A DNA stretch of 43,091 nt, taken from assembly GCA_015056015.1 (NCBI GenBank), contig SVHD01000018.1, positions 1-43,091 of the forward strand, given 5' to 3'. The stretch is from Clostridiales bacterium. Its GTDB lineage: Bacteria > Bacillota > Clostridia > Christensenellales > Aristaeellaceae. Below, one piece after another: positions 33,871-43,091 of the stretch (position 1 is the first letter of the stretch; each line of letters starts with the position of its first letter). Position numbers and translations under genes: made by a program. Under the pieces are notes generated by a model. The model made no database searches. It was not told where the DNA came from and saw only the letters and a program-made list of their open reading frames with translations.

Positions 33871-36258
33871 TTATGCATTTTCAGCAGCTTTGGGGAAAAG
33901 CAATTCGATTGTTTCTCCTGCCTCATGGGCAAATTCCTGCCCGTCTGCAAGTCGCAAGGTGCCTTTTTTATCCGCCCGGACAGAAGCCCTGGAAAGGGCG
34001 CCGTTTTCCCACATCAGATCCACTTTGTATCCACCCCGGGCACGGAGCCCACGCACAAAGCCCTGCTTCCATTCTTCCGGCAATGCAGGCAGCAATTTCA
34101 GCCTTCCATCCCGGGTGGTTTGCATAAGCATTTCGGCAATGCCTGCGCAGGCGCCGTAATTGCCGTCAATCTGGAAAGGCGGATGGGCGTCAAAAAGATT
34201 CAGATATGTGCCGCCCTTCTGGAGGACGGAGATGGATTTTTCCCTCAGCTTCCCCGGGGTTCTTTCATCCACGGTACGCAGCTGCATTTTCAGCAGCCGA
34301 AGGGTGTGATCCCCATCGCCCAGGCGCGCCCATTGATTAATGCGCCAGCCCATGGCCCAGCCCGTGCTGTCATCCCCCCGGCGGAGCAGGGATTGCCGGC
34401 AGGCCTCTGCCCACTTGGGGGTTTCCTCCGGAGAGATTTCCCGGCCCGGATGCAGCGCATAGAGATGGGAAATATGCCGGTGATGGATTTCTGCTTCCTC
34501 AAAATTTTCATTCCATTCCATCAGTTCCCCATCCCGGCCGATTTCATAGCCCATGCAATCGGGCAGCGTTTCTTTCAGCTTTTCCGTAAAATCATCTGCG
34601 ATCTGCATGGCATCCGCCGCCTGCAGACAGAAATCAAAAATTTCCCGGATAACGGCCTGATGCATGGCAGCGGTATGGGCAACGGCGATTCTTTCCCCTT
34701 GATAAAGGAAACAGTTTTCCGGGGAAGTGGCCGGCGCCAGCACCCATTTGCCCTGATGATTTTTCGTCAGCTGGGACAGATAGAATTCCGCTGCGCCCCG
34801 GAGAATGGGCCAGGCAGTATCTTTCAAAAAGTCTTCATCACCGGTGTATTCATAATGCTCCCATACATGCCGGGCAATCCAGCCGGACGACATGGGCCAG
34901 AAAGCAAATACTGCGCAGCCCGGGGTTTTGGCGCCAACAGGCGTGCTCATCCGCCAGAGATCGGTATTATGATGGGACACAAAACCGGGGGCATGATAAT
35001 ATTCCCGGGCGGTGCGTGCTCCGCTTTCCTGCAGTTCCCTGGCCAGACGGATCATGGGCTCATGGCATTCCGGCAAATCAATCATCAAGGTGGGCCAATA
35101 ATTCATTTGGGTATTGATGTTGATGGTATAATTACAGTTCCACGGGGGCCGAGCATTGGGATTCCAGATACCCTGCAGATTGGTGGGCTGGGTTCCCTGC
35201 CGGGAAGCAGCGATGGTCAGATACCGCCCAAAATGGAAATAAAGCGCAAACAGGGAAGGATCCTTCTCCCCCTTTTCCAGCCGATGCAGCCGTTCATCCG
35301 TGGGGAGCAGGCTTTCTTCCCCACATTCCAACGCAAAATCCACCCGGTCATACAGGGCGCGGTGATCCGAAAGATGCGCCTGATAGAGGGCGTCATATTC
35401 CTTTTCTTCCGCCGCATCCAGTTCCCGTTGGCAGGGCGTAAGGAAAGGCTTTCCCTCCAGAACCGGATGCCGGTTCCAGCCGTTAAAGCTGGTACGTGCG
35501 TTGAAGAAAAGCAAAACTTCATCCGCATTTTCCACATGCAGGCAGCTGCCCAGGGGCATAACATCCGCGCCCTTTGCAATCAGCCGCATTTCCCCGTAAT
35601 AGCCCATGCCTTTTTCTTCGTCCGTCTTTCCATAAACCATTTTCCCACGGGGCTGCTGGGGCACATGATCATGCCAGCGATAGGAAGGGCAATGGCCCTG
35701 GATGGACATGCAGTTTTCATCCAGGCTCACCTGGGCATTCAACGCGGGAGAGAGCATGGCTTCCATGGAAATCGCTGCCGGACGGCTGGCCCGGATGCAC
35801 ATGACCAGCGCTTCATCCGGGGCGCTGATAAACATTTCCCGGCAATACTCCGTATCCCCCACGGCATATTCCACCCGATGAACGCCGGTGGATAAATCCA
35901 GAGAGCGTTTGTATTGCCGAATATTTTCTTCATGCCCCATGGAAATGCGGATTTCCCCAAGCGGCAGATAGACCTGGCTCCAAAGGGCAGTAAAATGCTG
36001 CTCCAATTCCTTTTGCGCCTGGGCGTATTTTCCCTGTCCCGTCAAGGCCCGGGCCTTGTGCAAAGCATCATACGCCGCCGGATTCCCATAAAAAGAAGGC
36101 GTTCCGCTCCAAAGCGTATCCTCATTCAGGCAGATTTTTTCTTCCTTCGCTCCGCCAAATACCATAGCGCCCAGGCGGCCATTGCCCAGAGGCAACGCCT
36201 CATTCCAGCTTCGGGCGCCCTCACGATACCAGATTCTGTGGTTTCCCTGCATGTTCAT
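33871..36258 (-). CDS. Alpha-L-fucosidase, GH95
   Basis: GH95 enzymes invert configuration and typically remove alpha-1,2-linked fucose or, in some members, alpha-1,2-L-galactose. The 795-residue protein has the N-terminal beta domain (EALPLGNGRLGAMVFGG), the alpha/alpha barrel with TNLQGIWNPN and YTININTQMNYW (N380 and N382, matching the base-activating asparagines of AfcA), the proton donor E514 in ATSPENCF, HHRHISHLYALHPG, and NLFDAHPPFQIDGNYG. It has no signal peptide. The ATG at 36258 follows GGAGG by ten bases. Together with the GH29 gene it gives the cell two complementary fucosidases. No clear promoter was seen upstream. Confidence 0.95.
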   Translation of the reverse strand: MNMQGNHRIWYREGARSWNEALPLGNGRLGAMVFGGAKEEKICLNEDTLWSGTPSFYGNPAAYDALHKARALTGQGKYAQAQKELEQHFTALWSQVYLPLGEIRISMGHEENIRQYKRSLDLSTGVHRVEYAVGDTEYCREMFISAPDEALVMCIRASRPAAISMEAMLSPALNAQVSLDENCMSIQGHCPSYRWHDHVPQQPRGKMVYGKTDEEKGMGYYGEMRLIAKGADVMPLGSCLHVENADEVLLFFNARTSFNGWNRHPVLEGKPFLTPCQRELDAAEEKEYDALYQAHLSDHRALYDRVDFALECGEESLLPTDERLHRLEKGEKDPSLFALYFHFGRYLTIAASRQGTQPTNLQGIWNPNARPPWNCNYTININTQMNYWPTLMIDLPECHEPMIRLARELQESGARTAREYYHAPGFVSHHNTDLWRMSTPVGAKTPGCAVFAFWPMSSGWIARHVWEHYEYTGDEDFLKDTAWPILRGAAEFYLSQLTKNHQGKWVLAPATSPENCFLYQGERIAVAHTAAMHQAVIREIFDFCLQAADAMQIADDFTEKLKETLPDCMGYEIGRDGELMEWNENFEEAEIHHRHISHLYALHPGREISPEETPKWAEACRQSLLRRGDDSTGWAMGWRINQWARLGDGDHTLRLLKMQLRTVDERTPGKLREKSISVLQKGGTYLNLFDAHPPFQIDGNYGACAGIAEMLMQTTRDGRLKLLPALPEEWKQGFVRGLRARGGYKVDLMWENGALSRASVRADKKGTLRLADGQEFAHEAGETIELLFPKAAENA

Positions 36259-36475
36259 TCAAAATTTTCCTCCGCTGAAAGAGAAATTTCATTTTTCATA
36301 TTCATTCTCCCTCCATCGGGAAATTACCTTCCTAATTTTCCATCGTTTGCAATTTTTGCGTCATTTTGTTTCTTCTATTGCTTATTAATATACACTTTAC
36401 ATAAAAATTATACATTTCTTCCATTGAAAATCTTGTTTTTCCCCTGGCTTTTCCTGTATTTTTATTGTCTTTTGC

Positions 36476-36504
36476 TTGTGCATATTTTTTCTTTCAACTA
36501 TAAT
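36476..36504 (+). promoter_or_regulatory. Promoter of the opp operon in an AT-rich divergent region
   Basis: TTGTGC (36476-36481) and TATAAT (36499-36504) are 17 bp apart. The region 36259-36475 between GH95 and opp is T-rich and contains no gene; a TTTGCAATTTTTGCG motif at 36346-36360 resembles the TTGCAA repeats in the nagB promoter, but the likeness is weak. Confidence 0.6.
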
Positions 36505-36556
36505 ATTTTTGATTCTCAGTAATCTGATTGAATCATGGATGAAAGGGAAAGAAACG

Positions 36557-37474
36557 ATGAGCCGGTATTTGATAAAACGAATTGCGATGATGATCGTAAC
36601 CCTCTTTATGATCGCCCTGTTAACCTTTATTTTGATGCATGTGGTGCCCGGCGGCCCCTTTACACAGGAAAAGCAGGTGCCCCAGGCTGTTTTGGATGCG
36701 CTGAATGAAAAATATCACCTGAATGATCCTTTATGGAAGCAATTTCTGGATTATATGAAGGGCCTGCTGAAATTTGAGTTGGGGCCCAGTTTCAAATACC
36801 AGGGAAAAACCGTCAATGATTTTATCGGCAACGGCCTTCCCTATTCCGCCACCCTTGGCGGAATCACCCTGGTTTTCGTGCTGCTGACCAGCATTCCCAT
36901 GGGCATTGTGGCCGCGCTGAAGAATGGCAAATGGCAGGATATGCTGCTGATGGCCCTGGCCACCATCGGCGTTACCATTCCCTCGTTCGTAATCGGCACG
37001 GGATTGATGTATATCTTTTCCTATCAATTGGGCTGGACGCCCACCTACGGCGTGGATAAATGGCAGGGATATATTTTGCCCTGCATCGCCCTGGGCGGCT
37101 ATTCCGTCAGTTTCCTGGCCCGCCTGATGCGCTCTTCCCTTCTGGAAGTGATGGGCCAGGATTACATCCGCACTGCCCGGGCCAAGGGCATCAGCGAAAG
37201 CCGGGTCATCGTCAAGCATGCCCTGCGAAACGCCCTGATTCCCGTCATCACGGTGCTGGGCCCCACGGTGGCCAATCTGCTCACGGGCAGCTTCGTCATC
37301 GAAAAGATTTACGCCATTCCCGGCATGGGCAGCTATTTTGTCAACAGCGTCACTCAGCGTGACTATACCACCATCATGGGCATGACCATCTTCTATGCCG
37401 CCTTCCTCATCGCCATGATTTTCATTGTGGATATTTTCTATTGCCTCATTGATCCCCGGATCAAATACGACTGA
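36557..37474 (+). CDS. oppB: ABC transporter permease OppB
   Basis: OppB is one of the two membrane subunits of an oligopeptide-type importer. The 305-residue protein starts MSRYLIKRIAMM, as OppB/DppB proteins do, has six membrane segments, and carries the EAA coupling loop (DYIRTARAKGISESRVIVKHALRNAL). The start is ATG 36557; an in-frame ATG at 36539 and an open frame from 36476 precede it but would put the start at or before the promoter. The stop overlaps the region of the next ribosome site. First gene of oppBCDF-oppA. Confidence 0.94.
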   Translation: MSRYLIKRIAMMIVTLFMIALLTFILMHVVPGGPFTQEKQVPQAVLDALNEKYHLNDPLWKQFLDYMKGLLKFELGPSFKYQGKTVNDFIGNGLPYSATLGGITLVFVLLTSIPMGIVAALKNGKWQDMLLMALATIGVTIPSFVIGTGLMYIFSYQLGWTPTYGVDKWQGYILPCIALGGYSVSFLARLMRSSLLEVMGQDYIRTARAKGISESRVIVKHALRNALIPVITVLGPTVANLLTGSFVIEKIYAIPGMGSYFVNSVTQRDYTTIMGMTIFYAAFLIAMIFIVDIFYCLIDPRIKYD

Positions 37475-37494
37475 TGAAAGGAGATTCTGTTTCA

Positions 37495-38652
37495 ATGGAT
37501 GCAGCAAATAAATGGGAACGAATCTCCTCTTCGGATGGGGAGGCAGATCGTCTTTATTCCAAATCCCGTACGTTCGCCGGGGATGTATGGTTCCGCTTCC
37601 GGCGGAAGCCAACGGCGCTTCTGGGCTTTATTCTGGTGGTTATTCTTTTGCTCTTTGCCATTGTGGGGCCCTTCTTTTCGCCCTATACCTATTCCCAGCA
37701 GAATACCAAGATGGCCAATGTACCTCCGGTCATGAAGGTTTTCCCCGGCCCCGACGGCAGCTATTTTTACATCACCCAGGGCCTGAAGGTGATCGAGCTG
37801 GATGAAGACGGGCATCTGATTCAGCAGTTGAAGAAAAAGAAGGATGACGCCAAGCTGAAGCAGACCAGCTTCAAATTCGGCGATGATCAGCTGGTAATCA
37901 TGGATTATTCCTCTCTTCCCGCCGTTATGCTGGATCAGGATGGCAACCGGATCGAGGAAACCATCCTGAAATGGAATGCCACCTATGTTCTTGGCACCGA
38001 TCATTTGGGAAGAGATATTCTCACCCGCCTGATGTACGGCACCAGGATTTCCCTGATGGTGGCCTTCATTGCCACTGCCGTCAATATGATTATCGGTATT
38101 CTCTATGGCGGCATTGCAGGCTATCGCGGCGGAAAAACAGACGCCATCATGATGCGCATCGTGGATATTATTTCCACCATTCCTCTTACGCTGTATGTAA
38201 TCCTCATCAAGGTTTGCCTGGATGACGGGCTGATTTCCATCATCGTGGCCCTCTCCAGCGTATACTGGGTGGATATGGCCCGCGTTGTCCGCGGCCAGGT
38301 GCTGAGCCTGAAGAATCAGGAATTCGTCATGGCCGCCCGCACCATCGGCTCCTCTACCCGCACCATTCTGCTTACCCATCTGATTCCCAATGCCATGGGG
38401 CCCATCCTGGTTACCGTTACCATGCTGATCCCCAGCGCCATCTTTATGGAAGCCTTTATGAGCTTCATCGGCATCGGCATTGCCCCGCCCATGGCTTCCC
38501 TGGGCACCATGTGCAATGATGCCACCGAGGCCCTGCGCACCAATCCCTATCAATTGTTCCTGCCTGCCATCGTGATTTGCGTGATCATGTTCGCCTTCAA
38601 TTTTGTGGGCGACGGCCTGCGGGACGCCCTGGATCCCAAGCTGAAGAAATAA
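37495..38652 (+). CDS. oppC: ABC transporter permease OppC with an extracytoplasmic insertion
   Basis: The partner permease of OppB. It has the DppC/OppC N-terminal pattern with membrane segment 1 at about 39-62, then YVLGTDHLGRDILTRLMYGTRIS (from 164), further membrane segments and the EAA loop (FVMAARTIGSSTRTILLTHLIPN). Between segment 1 and GTDHLGRD is an insertion of about 90 residues (70-160), predicted to be outside the membrane, where typical OppC proteins have about 30. ATG 37495 is chosen for the AAAGGAG site; an ATG at 37474 overlaps the oppB stop but has no site. The product has 385 residues. Confidence 0.93.
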   Translation: MDAANKWERISSSDGEADRLYSKSRTFAGDVWFRFRRKPTALLGFILVVILLLFAIVGPFFSPYTYSQQNTKMANVPPVMKVFPGPDGSYFYITQGLKVIELDEDGHLIQQLKKKKDDAKLKQTSFKFGDDQLVIMDYSSLPAVMLDQDGNRIEETILKWNATYVLGTDHLGRDILTRLMYGTRISLMVAFIATAVNMIIGILYGGIAGYRGGKTDAIMMRIVDIISTIPLTLYVILIKVCLDDGLISIIVALSSVYWVDMARVVRGQVLSLKNQEFVMAARTIGSSTRTILLTHLIPNAMGPILVTVTMLIPSAIFMEAFMSFIGIGIAPPMASLGTMCNDATEALRTNPYQLFLPAIVICVIMFAFNFVGDGLRDALDPKLKK

Positions 38653-38668
38653 GAAAGGAAGCGACGAT

Positions 38669-39687
<1,019 letters not shown>

Positions 39688-39688
<1 letters not shown>

Positions 39689-40683
39689 TGGATCGCGCCT
39701 TTCCGGATCGTCCCCTGCTTCAGGTGCAGGGATTGACCAAGCATTTCCCCGTCCGCAGCGGCGGCGGAAATAAAGTGGTGCATGCGGTGGATCAGGTTTC
39801 CTTTTCCATTCCCAAGGGCAAAACCCTGGGATTGGTCGGGGAATCGGGCTGCGGGAAAAGCACCTGCGCCCGCACCATCATCCGCATCTATGATCCCACG
39901 GCGGGCAAAATCATTCTGGATGGCCAGGATATTTCCTCGCTCAATCAAAAGGAATTGATGCCCTACCGCAAAAAGATGCAGATGATTTTCCAGGATCCTT
40001 ACGCATCCCTGAATGCCCGCATGACGGTGCATGATATTATTGCGGAGCCCCTGCGTGCCCACCATATCTGCCATAGCAAAGCAGAAGAAAGAGATATGGT
40101 GAATGAAATGCTCTCGCAGGTGGGCCTCAATCAGGAGCACGCCGGCCGCTACGCCCATGAATTTTCCGGCGGTCAGCGTCAGCGCGTGGGCATCGCCCGG
40201 GCCCTGATTTTAAAGCCTGAGCTGGTGATCTGCGATGAACCCATCTCCGCCCTGGATGTTTCCATCCAGGCCCAGATCATCAATCTGCTCCGCCAATTCC
40301 AGGAAAATCTGGGGCTCAGCTATCTCTTTATCGCCCACGATCTTTCCATGGTGCGCTATGTATCCGATGAGGTGGGCGTGATGTATCTGGGGCAATTGGT
40401 GGAAATCTGCGACGCCAATGAGATTTACAGCCATCCTTTGCATCCCTATACCAAGGGCCTGCTTTCTTCCATTCCGGTGCCCAATCCCAGAATGGCCCAA
40501 ACGAAGGAAAGCGTTGGATTGGAGGGCGATCTGCCCAGCCCCATCGCCCCGCCTTCCGGCTGCCGGTTCCATACCCGCTGCCCCTACGCCACCAAGAAAT
40601 GCGCCGAATGCACCCCTGAACTAAAGGATGTAGGCGGCGGACACTATGTAGCCTGTCACCAGGTTACGGATTCATCCGTTTGA
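39688..40683 (+). CDS. oppF: ABC transporter ATP-binding protein OppF
   Basis: The second ATPase. Walker A GESGCGKS (51-58), FQDPYASLN, ABC signature FSGGQRQRVGIA, Walker B LVICDEPISALD and IAHDLSMV are intact. The C-terminal cysteine motif reads CRFHTRCPYATKKCAE. AAAGGAGG lies ahead of ATG 39688 and the gene overlaps oppD by one base. At 331 residues it has the usual size. The substrate-binding protein gene follows after 47 bp. Confidence 0.95.
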
Positions 40684-40730
40684 TGCGCGGCAAAACCGCT
40701 GTCAATAAAAAAATTTAGGAGGAAATACAC

Positions 40731-42335
40731 ATGCGGAAAATGCTCAGCCTGCTGCTGGCCCTGATGATGCTCCTTTCCATGACCACCATCGCCAGCGCCG
40801 AAGCCACCCAGGAAATCATCTATGCCCTCGCCAACGAACCCGATGGCATCGACCCCAGCATCACCAATAACTCCTTCGCTTCCCCCATTCTGGTAAACGC
40901 ATTTGAAGGCCTTTTCACCTATGACACCACTACCGGTCTGCTGGTCTATGGCGAAGCTGCCGATTGCGTTGTCAGCGATGATGGCCTCGTTTACACCTTC
41001 ACCCTGAAGGATAACCTCAAGTGGTCCGATGGCACGCCCCACACCGCCCAGGATTACGTGTACACCATCAAGCGCATCCTCATCCCCGAAACCGCCGCCA
41101 AGTATGTGACCAATGTCACCGATTACATCGTGGGCGCTCAGGAATACTATGATGGCACCACCACCGATTTTGAAACCGTTGGCGTCAAGGCCACCGATGA
41201 CAAGACCCTGGTCTTCACCCTGAAAGCCCCGATCTCTTTCTTCCCTGCTTTGCTCAGCATGTGGACCTTCAGCCCCGTGCAGGCTGCCACCATCGAAGCC
41301 AATGGCGACCAGTGGACCAACAAGGCGGAAACCTATGTTTCCAACGGCCCCTTCATGGTCTCTGAACTCAACCTGGGCGAAAGCGTCGTGCTGGTGAAGA
41401 ATCCCCATTACTACGATGCTGACAAGGTCAAGTTGGAAAAGATCACCTTCCGTTACATCGCCGACCAGAGCACCTCTTTGATGGCCTATGAAAACGGCGA
41501 AATCGATGGCATGAACACCGTTCCCTCTTCCGACTATGCCCGCCTGAAGGCCAGCGATTCCGGTTTGGTGCTTTCTGCCGCCTACGGCACCGTGTATTAC
41601 AACTTCAACTGCGAAAAGGCTCCCTTTGATAACGTGCTGGTCCGCAAGGCCTTCAACCTGGCCATTGACCGCTACACCATCATCAACGACGTGGCCCAGA
41701 CCGATGCCGAACCCGCTTTCTCCTTCATGAGCCCCGGTTATGTGCTGGATGGCGAAGAATTCGTAGAAGGCCGCAGCGATTTTGGTCTCTCTGATGAAGC
41801 CGATGTGGAAGCCGCCCAGGCCGCGCTGGCTGAAGCCGGCTATCCCAATGGCGAAGGCTTCCCCGAAATCACCCTGAGTTACTACACCAACGAAAGCGTG
41901 AAGAAGATTGTTGAAGCCCTCGCCGAAATGCTGGAAACCAACCTGAACATCAAGGTGAAGATCACCAATGCTGACTGGGCCATCTTCTACGAAGACGTGC
42001 TGGCTGGCAATTTCGATCTCTGCGCCATGGGCTGGAGCGGCGACTATGTCCATCCCATGACCTTCTTGATGCTCCTCAAGACCGGCGACATCAACAACCT
42101 GGGTGGTTATTCCAATGCCGATTACGATGCACTGGTGAACCAGGCACTTTCTATGACCGATGACAAGGCCGCCATGGAAGTGATGCGTCAGGCCGATAAT
42201 CTGGTCAGCGCTGACTATCCCGTGCTGTCCCTGTACTACAAGAGCAATACGATGCTGATGAATCCCGCTGTCCAGGGCTATCTGGTCACCGCTTCCAACC
42301 ATCTGCTGCTCAAGACCGCTTACGTGGCCGAATAA
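40731..42335 (+). CDS. oppA: Secreted solute-binding protein OppA (SBP_bac_5 family)
   Basis: This is the substrate-binding subunit of the importer, 534 residues. The N-terminus is a signal peptide (MRKMLSLLLALMMLLSMTTI), with a signal peptidase I site after ASA at 21-23. There is no lipobox cysteine, unlike most Firmicute binding proteins. Family segments are LVYTFTLKDNLKWSDGTPHTAQDYVYTIKR, NGPFMV, LVKNPHYYDADKVKLEKI and VRKAFNLAIDR. TTAGGAGGAAA precedes ATG 40731. Codon use is richer in C-ending codons (AAC, GAC, TTC) than in the neighbours, as for a very abundant protein. It may bind peptides, or oligosaccharides given the glycan genes next to it. Confidence 0.94.
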   Translation: MRKMLSLLLALMMLLSMTTIASAEATQEIIYALANEPDGIDPSITNNSFASPILVNAFEGLFTYDTTTGLLVYGEAADCVVSDDGLVYTFTLKDNLKWSDGTPHTAQDYVYTIKRILIPETAAKYVTNVTDYIVGAQEYYDGTTTDFETVGVKATDDKTLVFTLKAPISFFPALLSMWTFSPVQAATIEANGDQWTNKAETYVSNGPFMVSELNLGESVVLVKNPHYYDADKVKLEKITFRYIADQSTSLMAYENGEIDGMNTVPSSDYARLKASDSGLVLSAAYGTVYYNFNCEKAPFDNVLVRKAFNLAIDRYTIINDVAQTDAEPAFSFMSPGYVLDGEEFVEGRSDFGLSDEADVEAAQAALAEAGYPNGEGFPEITLSYYTNESVKKIVEALAEMLETNLNIKVKITNADWAIFYEDVLAGNFDLCAMGWSGDYVHPMTFLMLLKTGDINNLGGYSNADYDALVNQALSMTDDKAAMEVMRQADNLVSADYPVLSLYYKSNTMLMNPAVQGYLVTASNHLLLKTAYVAE

Positions 42336-42351
42336 TTTCACTTTTTCTCTG

Positions 42352-42384
42352 CGGCCTGCTGCTCTTTGGCGGCAGGCCGCTTCC
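42352..42384 (+). terminator. Hairpin after oppA, probable terminator
   Basis: GCGGCCTGC (42352-42360) pairs with GCAGGCCGC (42373-42381), extendable to 12 bp; the following T residues are few (TTCCC). The cyclophilin gene starts 26 bp later and could be partly read through. Confidence 0.6.
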
Positions 42385-42409
42385 CTTATCAACAAAAGGA
42401 GAAATCATC

Positions 42410-42931
42410 ATGACCGAATGCATTATCACCATGCAGGATGGCAAAAAAATGCGCTTTGAGCTCTTCCACGAAAAAGCGCCCATCACCGTTTCCAATTTCG
42501 CAAAAGCGGCCAATGAGGGCTTCTTTGACGGCCTTGGCTTTTGCCGGGTGGTGAAAGGATATGTGATTCAGGGCGGCTCCCCCGATAACGATATCATGAC
42601 CGACAGCGGCTTTCACATCGTGGGCGAATTCAAGGAAAATGGCTATGATACCGGGCTGGATCATCGCCGGGGCGCCATCAGCATGGCCCGGGACGATGCT
42701 TATGATACCGCCGGCACCCAGTTTTTCGTGGTGCATCAGGACGCTCATAAGCTGGATGGGCGGTATGCCTCCTTTGGCTATATGCTGGAAGGCTTTGACG
42801 TGCTGGATGAAATCGCTTCCGTAGAAACAACCAGCCCCGAAACCTGGAATCATCCCCTGGTGATGCCCATCATCGCCTCCATCCGGGTTACAAGCGATGC
42901 GCCGCTTCCCCCTGTTCAGCGGATTCCCTGA
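42410..42931 (+). CDS. Cyclophilin-type peptidyl-prolyl cis-trans isomerase
   Basis: Cyclophilins speed up the rotation of proline bonds in folding proteins. The 173-residue protein has FCRVVKGYVIQGGSPD (44-59), where R46 is the catalytic arginine and C45 replaces the histidine of the usual FHR, GAISMARDDAYDTAGTQFFVVH with GTQFF (102-106), and YASFGYMLEGFDVLD. It has no signal peptide, so it is cytoplasmic. AAAGGAGAAA precedes ATG 42410. It lies 75 bp after oppA and ends before a strong terminator. Confidence 0.94.
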   Translation: MTECIITMQDGKKMRFELFHEKAPITVSNFAKAANEGFFDGLGFCRVVKGYVIQGGSPDNDIMTDSGFHIVGEFKENGYDTGLDHRRGAISMARDDAYDTAGTQFFVVHQDAHKLDGRYASFGYMLEGFDVLDEIASVETTSPETWNHPLVMPIIASIRVTSDAPLPPVQRIP

Positions 42932-42950
42932 GAATAAAGGATCGTTCCAT

Positions 42951-42984
42951 AAAAAAACGGCTTCTTGACGAAGAGCCGTTTTTT
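42951..42984 (+). terminator. Intrinsic terminator after the cyclophilin gene
   Basis: AAAAAACGGCTTCTT pairs with AAGAGCCGTTTTTT ending at 42984, with a one-base bulge. The loop TTGACG (42965-42970) with TAAAAT at 42988-42993 (17 bp) may also act as the promoter of the next gene. Confidence 0.85.
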
Positions 42985-43033
42985 CTATAAAATAAAGCTG
43001 ATTGACATACTTTATTGAAAGGAGTAAACCAAC

Positions 43034-43091
43034 ATGAAATGGTATTCTCTCACCGATGCCCCTTTGCAAATCTACGGCCTGGCCGTAAAAG
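43034..43091 (+). CDS. Start of a further gene (truncated by the window end)
   Basis: GAAAGGAG (43017-43024) lies nine bases before ATG 43034, and the frame stays open to the last base, giving 19 residues beginning MKWYSLTDAPLQIYGL. A short opening of this type (W.., .P..IYG) recalls the N-terminal domain of some SGNH/GDSL-type hydrolases of Clostridia, but the fragment is too short for a family call. Confidence 0.6.
   Translation, partial: MKWYSLTDAPLQIYGLAVK

Noticed and set aside
33925..35895. A 656-codon plus-strand open frame inside GH95
   Set aside because: GH95 motifs lie on the minus strand throughout; the plus frame shows no known domain.
40656..42395. A 579-codon minus-strand open frame opposite oppA
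   Set aside because: oppA is unmistakable; the antisense frame has repetitive Gly/Val/His composition and no start signal.

Overview
The window comes from a low-to-moderate GC Firmicute, most likely a gut-type member of class Clostridia. The evidence is the near-consensus sigma-A promoters with strong GGAGG ribosome binding sites, an intact ruvC-ruvA-ruvB-queA housekeeping order, a receiver-free OmpR-type DNA-binding protein, and a set of glycan-degrading genes with no respiratory or outer-membrane genes. The genus cannot be fixed from the sequence alone. The cleavable, lipobox-free signal peptide on OppA resembles that of some Christensenellales, but this is only a hint.

Region 1 (1-7193) is core genome: a GNAT acetyltransferase on the minus strand, an uncharacterised methyltransferase-fold protein, then one operon from a perfect TTGACA-17-TATAAT promoter: ruvC, ruvA, ruvB, a GNAT acetyltransferase, a TIGR00300-type (LOR/SDH, archaeal ornithine cyclodeaminase-like) enzyme and queA. 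Two copies of a 92-bp hairpin repeat sit inside this operon, between ruvA and ruvB and in front of queA.

Region 2 (7209-12694) is mixed: a GH42-like hydrolase, a 71-residue coiled-coil protein and a pseudouridine-kinase-type PfkB kinase share a promoter. A highly structured RNA (about 214 nt, resembling the raiA RNA class) follows with its own promoter and precedes a double zinc-ribbon protein. Then come a GyrI-like protein, a stand-alone winged-helix regulator, and the tRNA-Gln(CTG) and tRNA-Glu(CTC) genes.

Region 3 (12722-36258) is a glycan-use island. It holds a TIM-barrel isomerase with a GH29 fucosidase; an AraC regulator divergent from a nagB - epimerase - two Gfo/Idh/MocA - nagA operon; and a six-gene minus-strand operon (ROK repressor, zinc dehydrogenase, FGGY kinase, two MtlD-type dehydrogenases, GH2). 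Divergent from the latter is an UlaG-like lactonase with a GH35 beta-galactosidase. A D-lyxose isomerase-like cupin, an OPA-type MFS transporter and a GH95 fucosidase follow. None of the glycosidases has a visible signal peptide, so they should act in the cytoplasm on imported oligosaccharides. The fucosidases, beta-galactosidases and NagA/NagB fit mucin- or milk-type glycans. Between the ROK gene and the lactonase gene, two divergent consensus promoters each carry a palindrome in the spacer, which is the clearest regulatory device in the window.

Region 4 (36476-43091) is an oppBCDF-oppA transporter operon, a cyclophilin and the first 19 codons of a further gene. The Opp system is the only ABC importer in sight, so it may import oligosaccharides rather than peptides. 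No insertion sequence, prophage gene or CRISPR array was seen.
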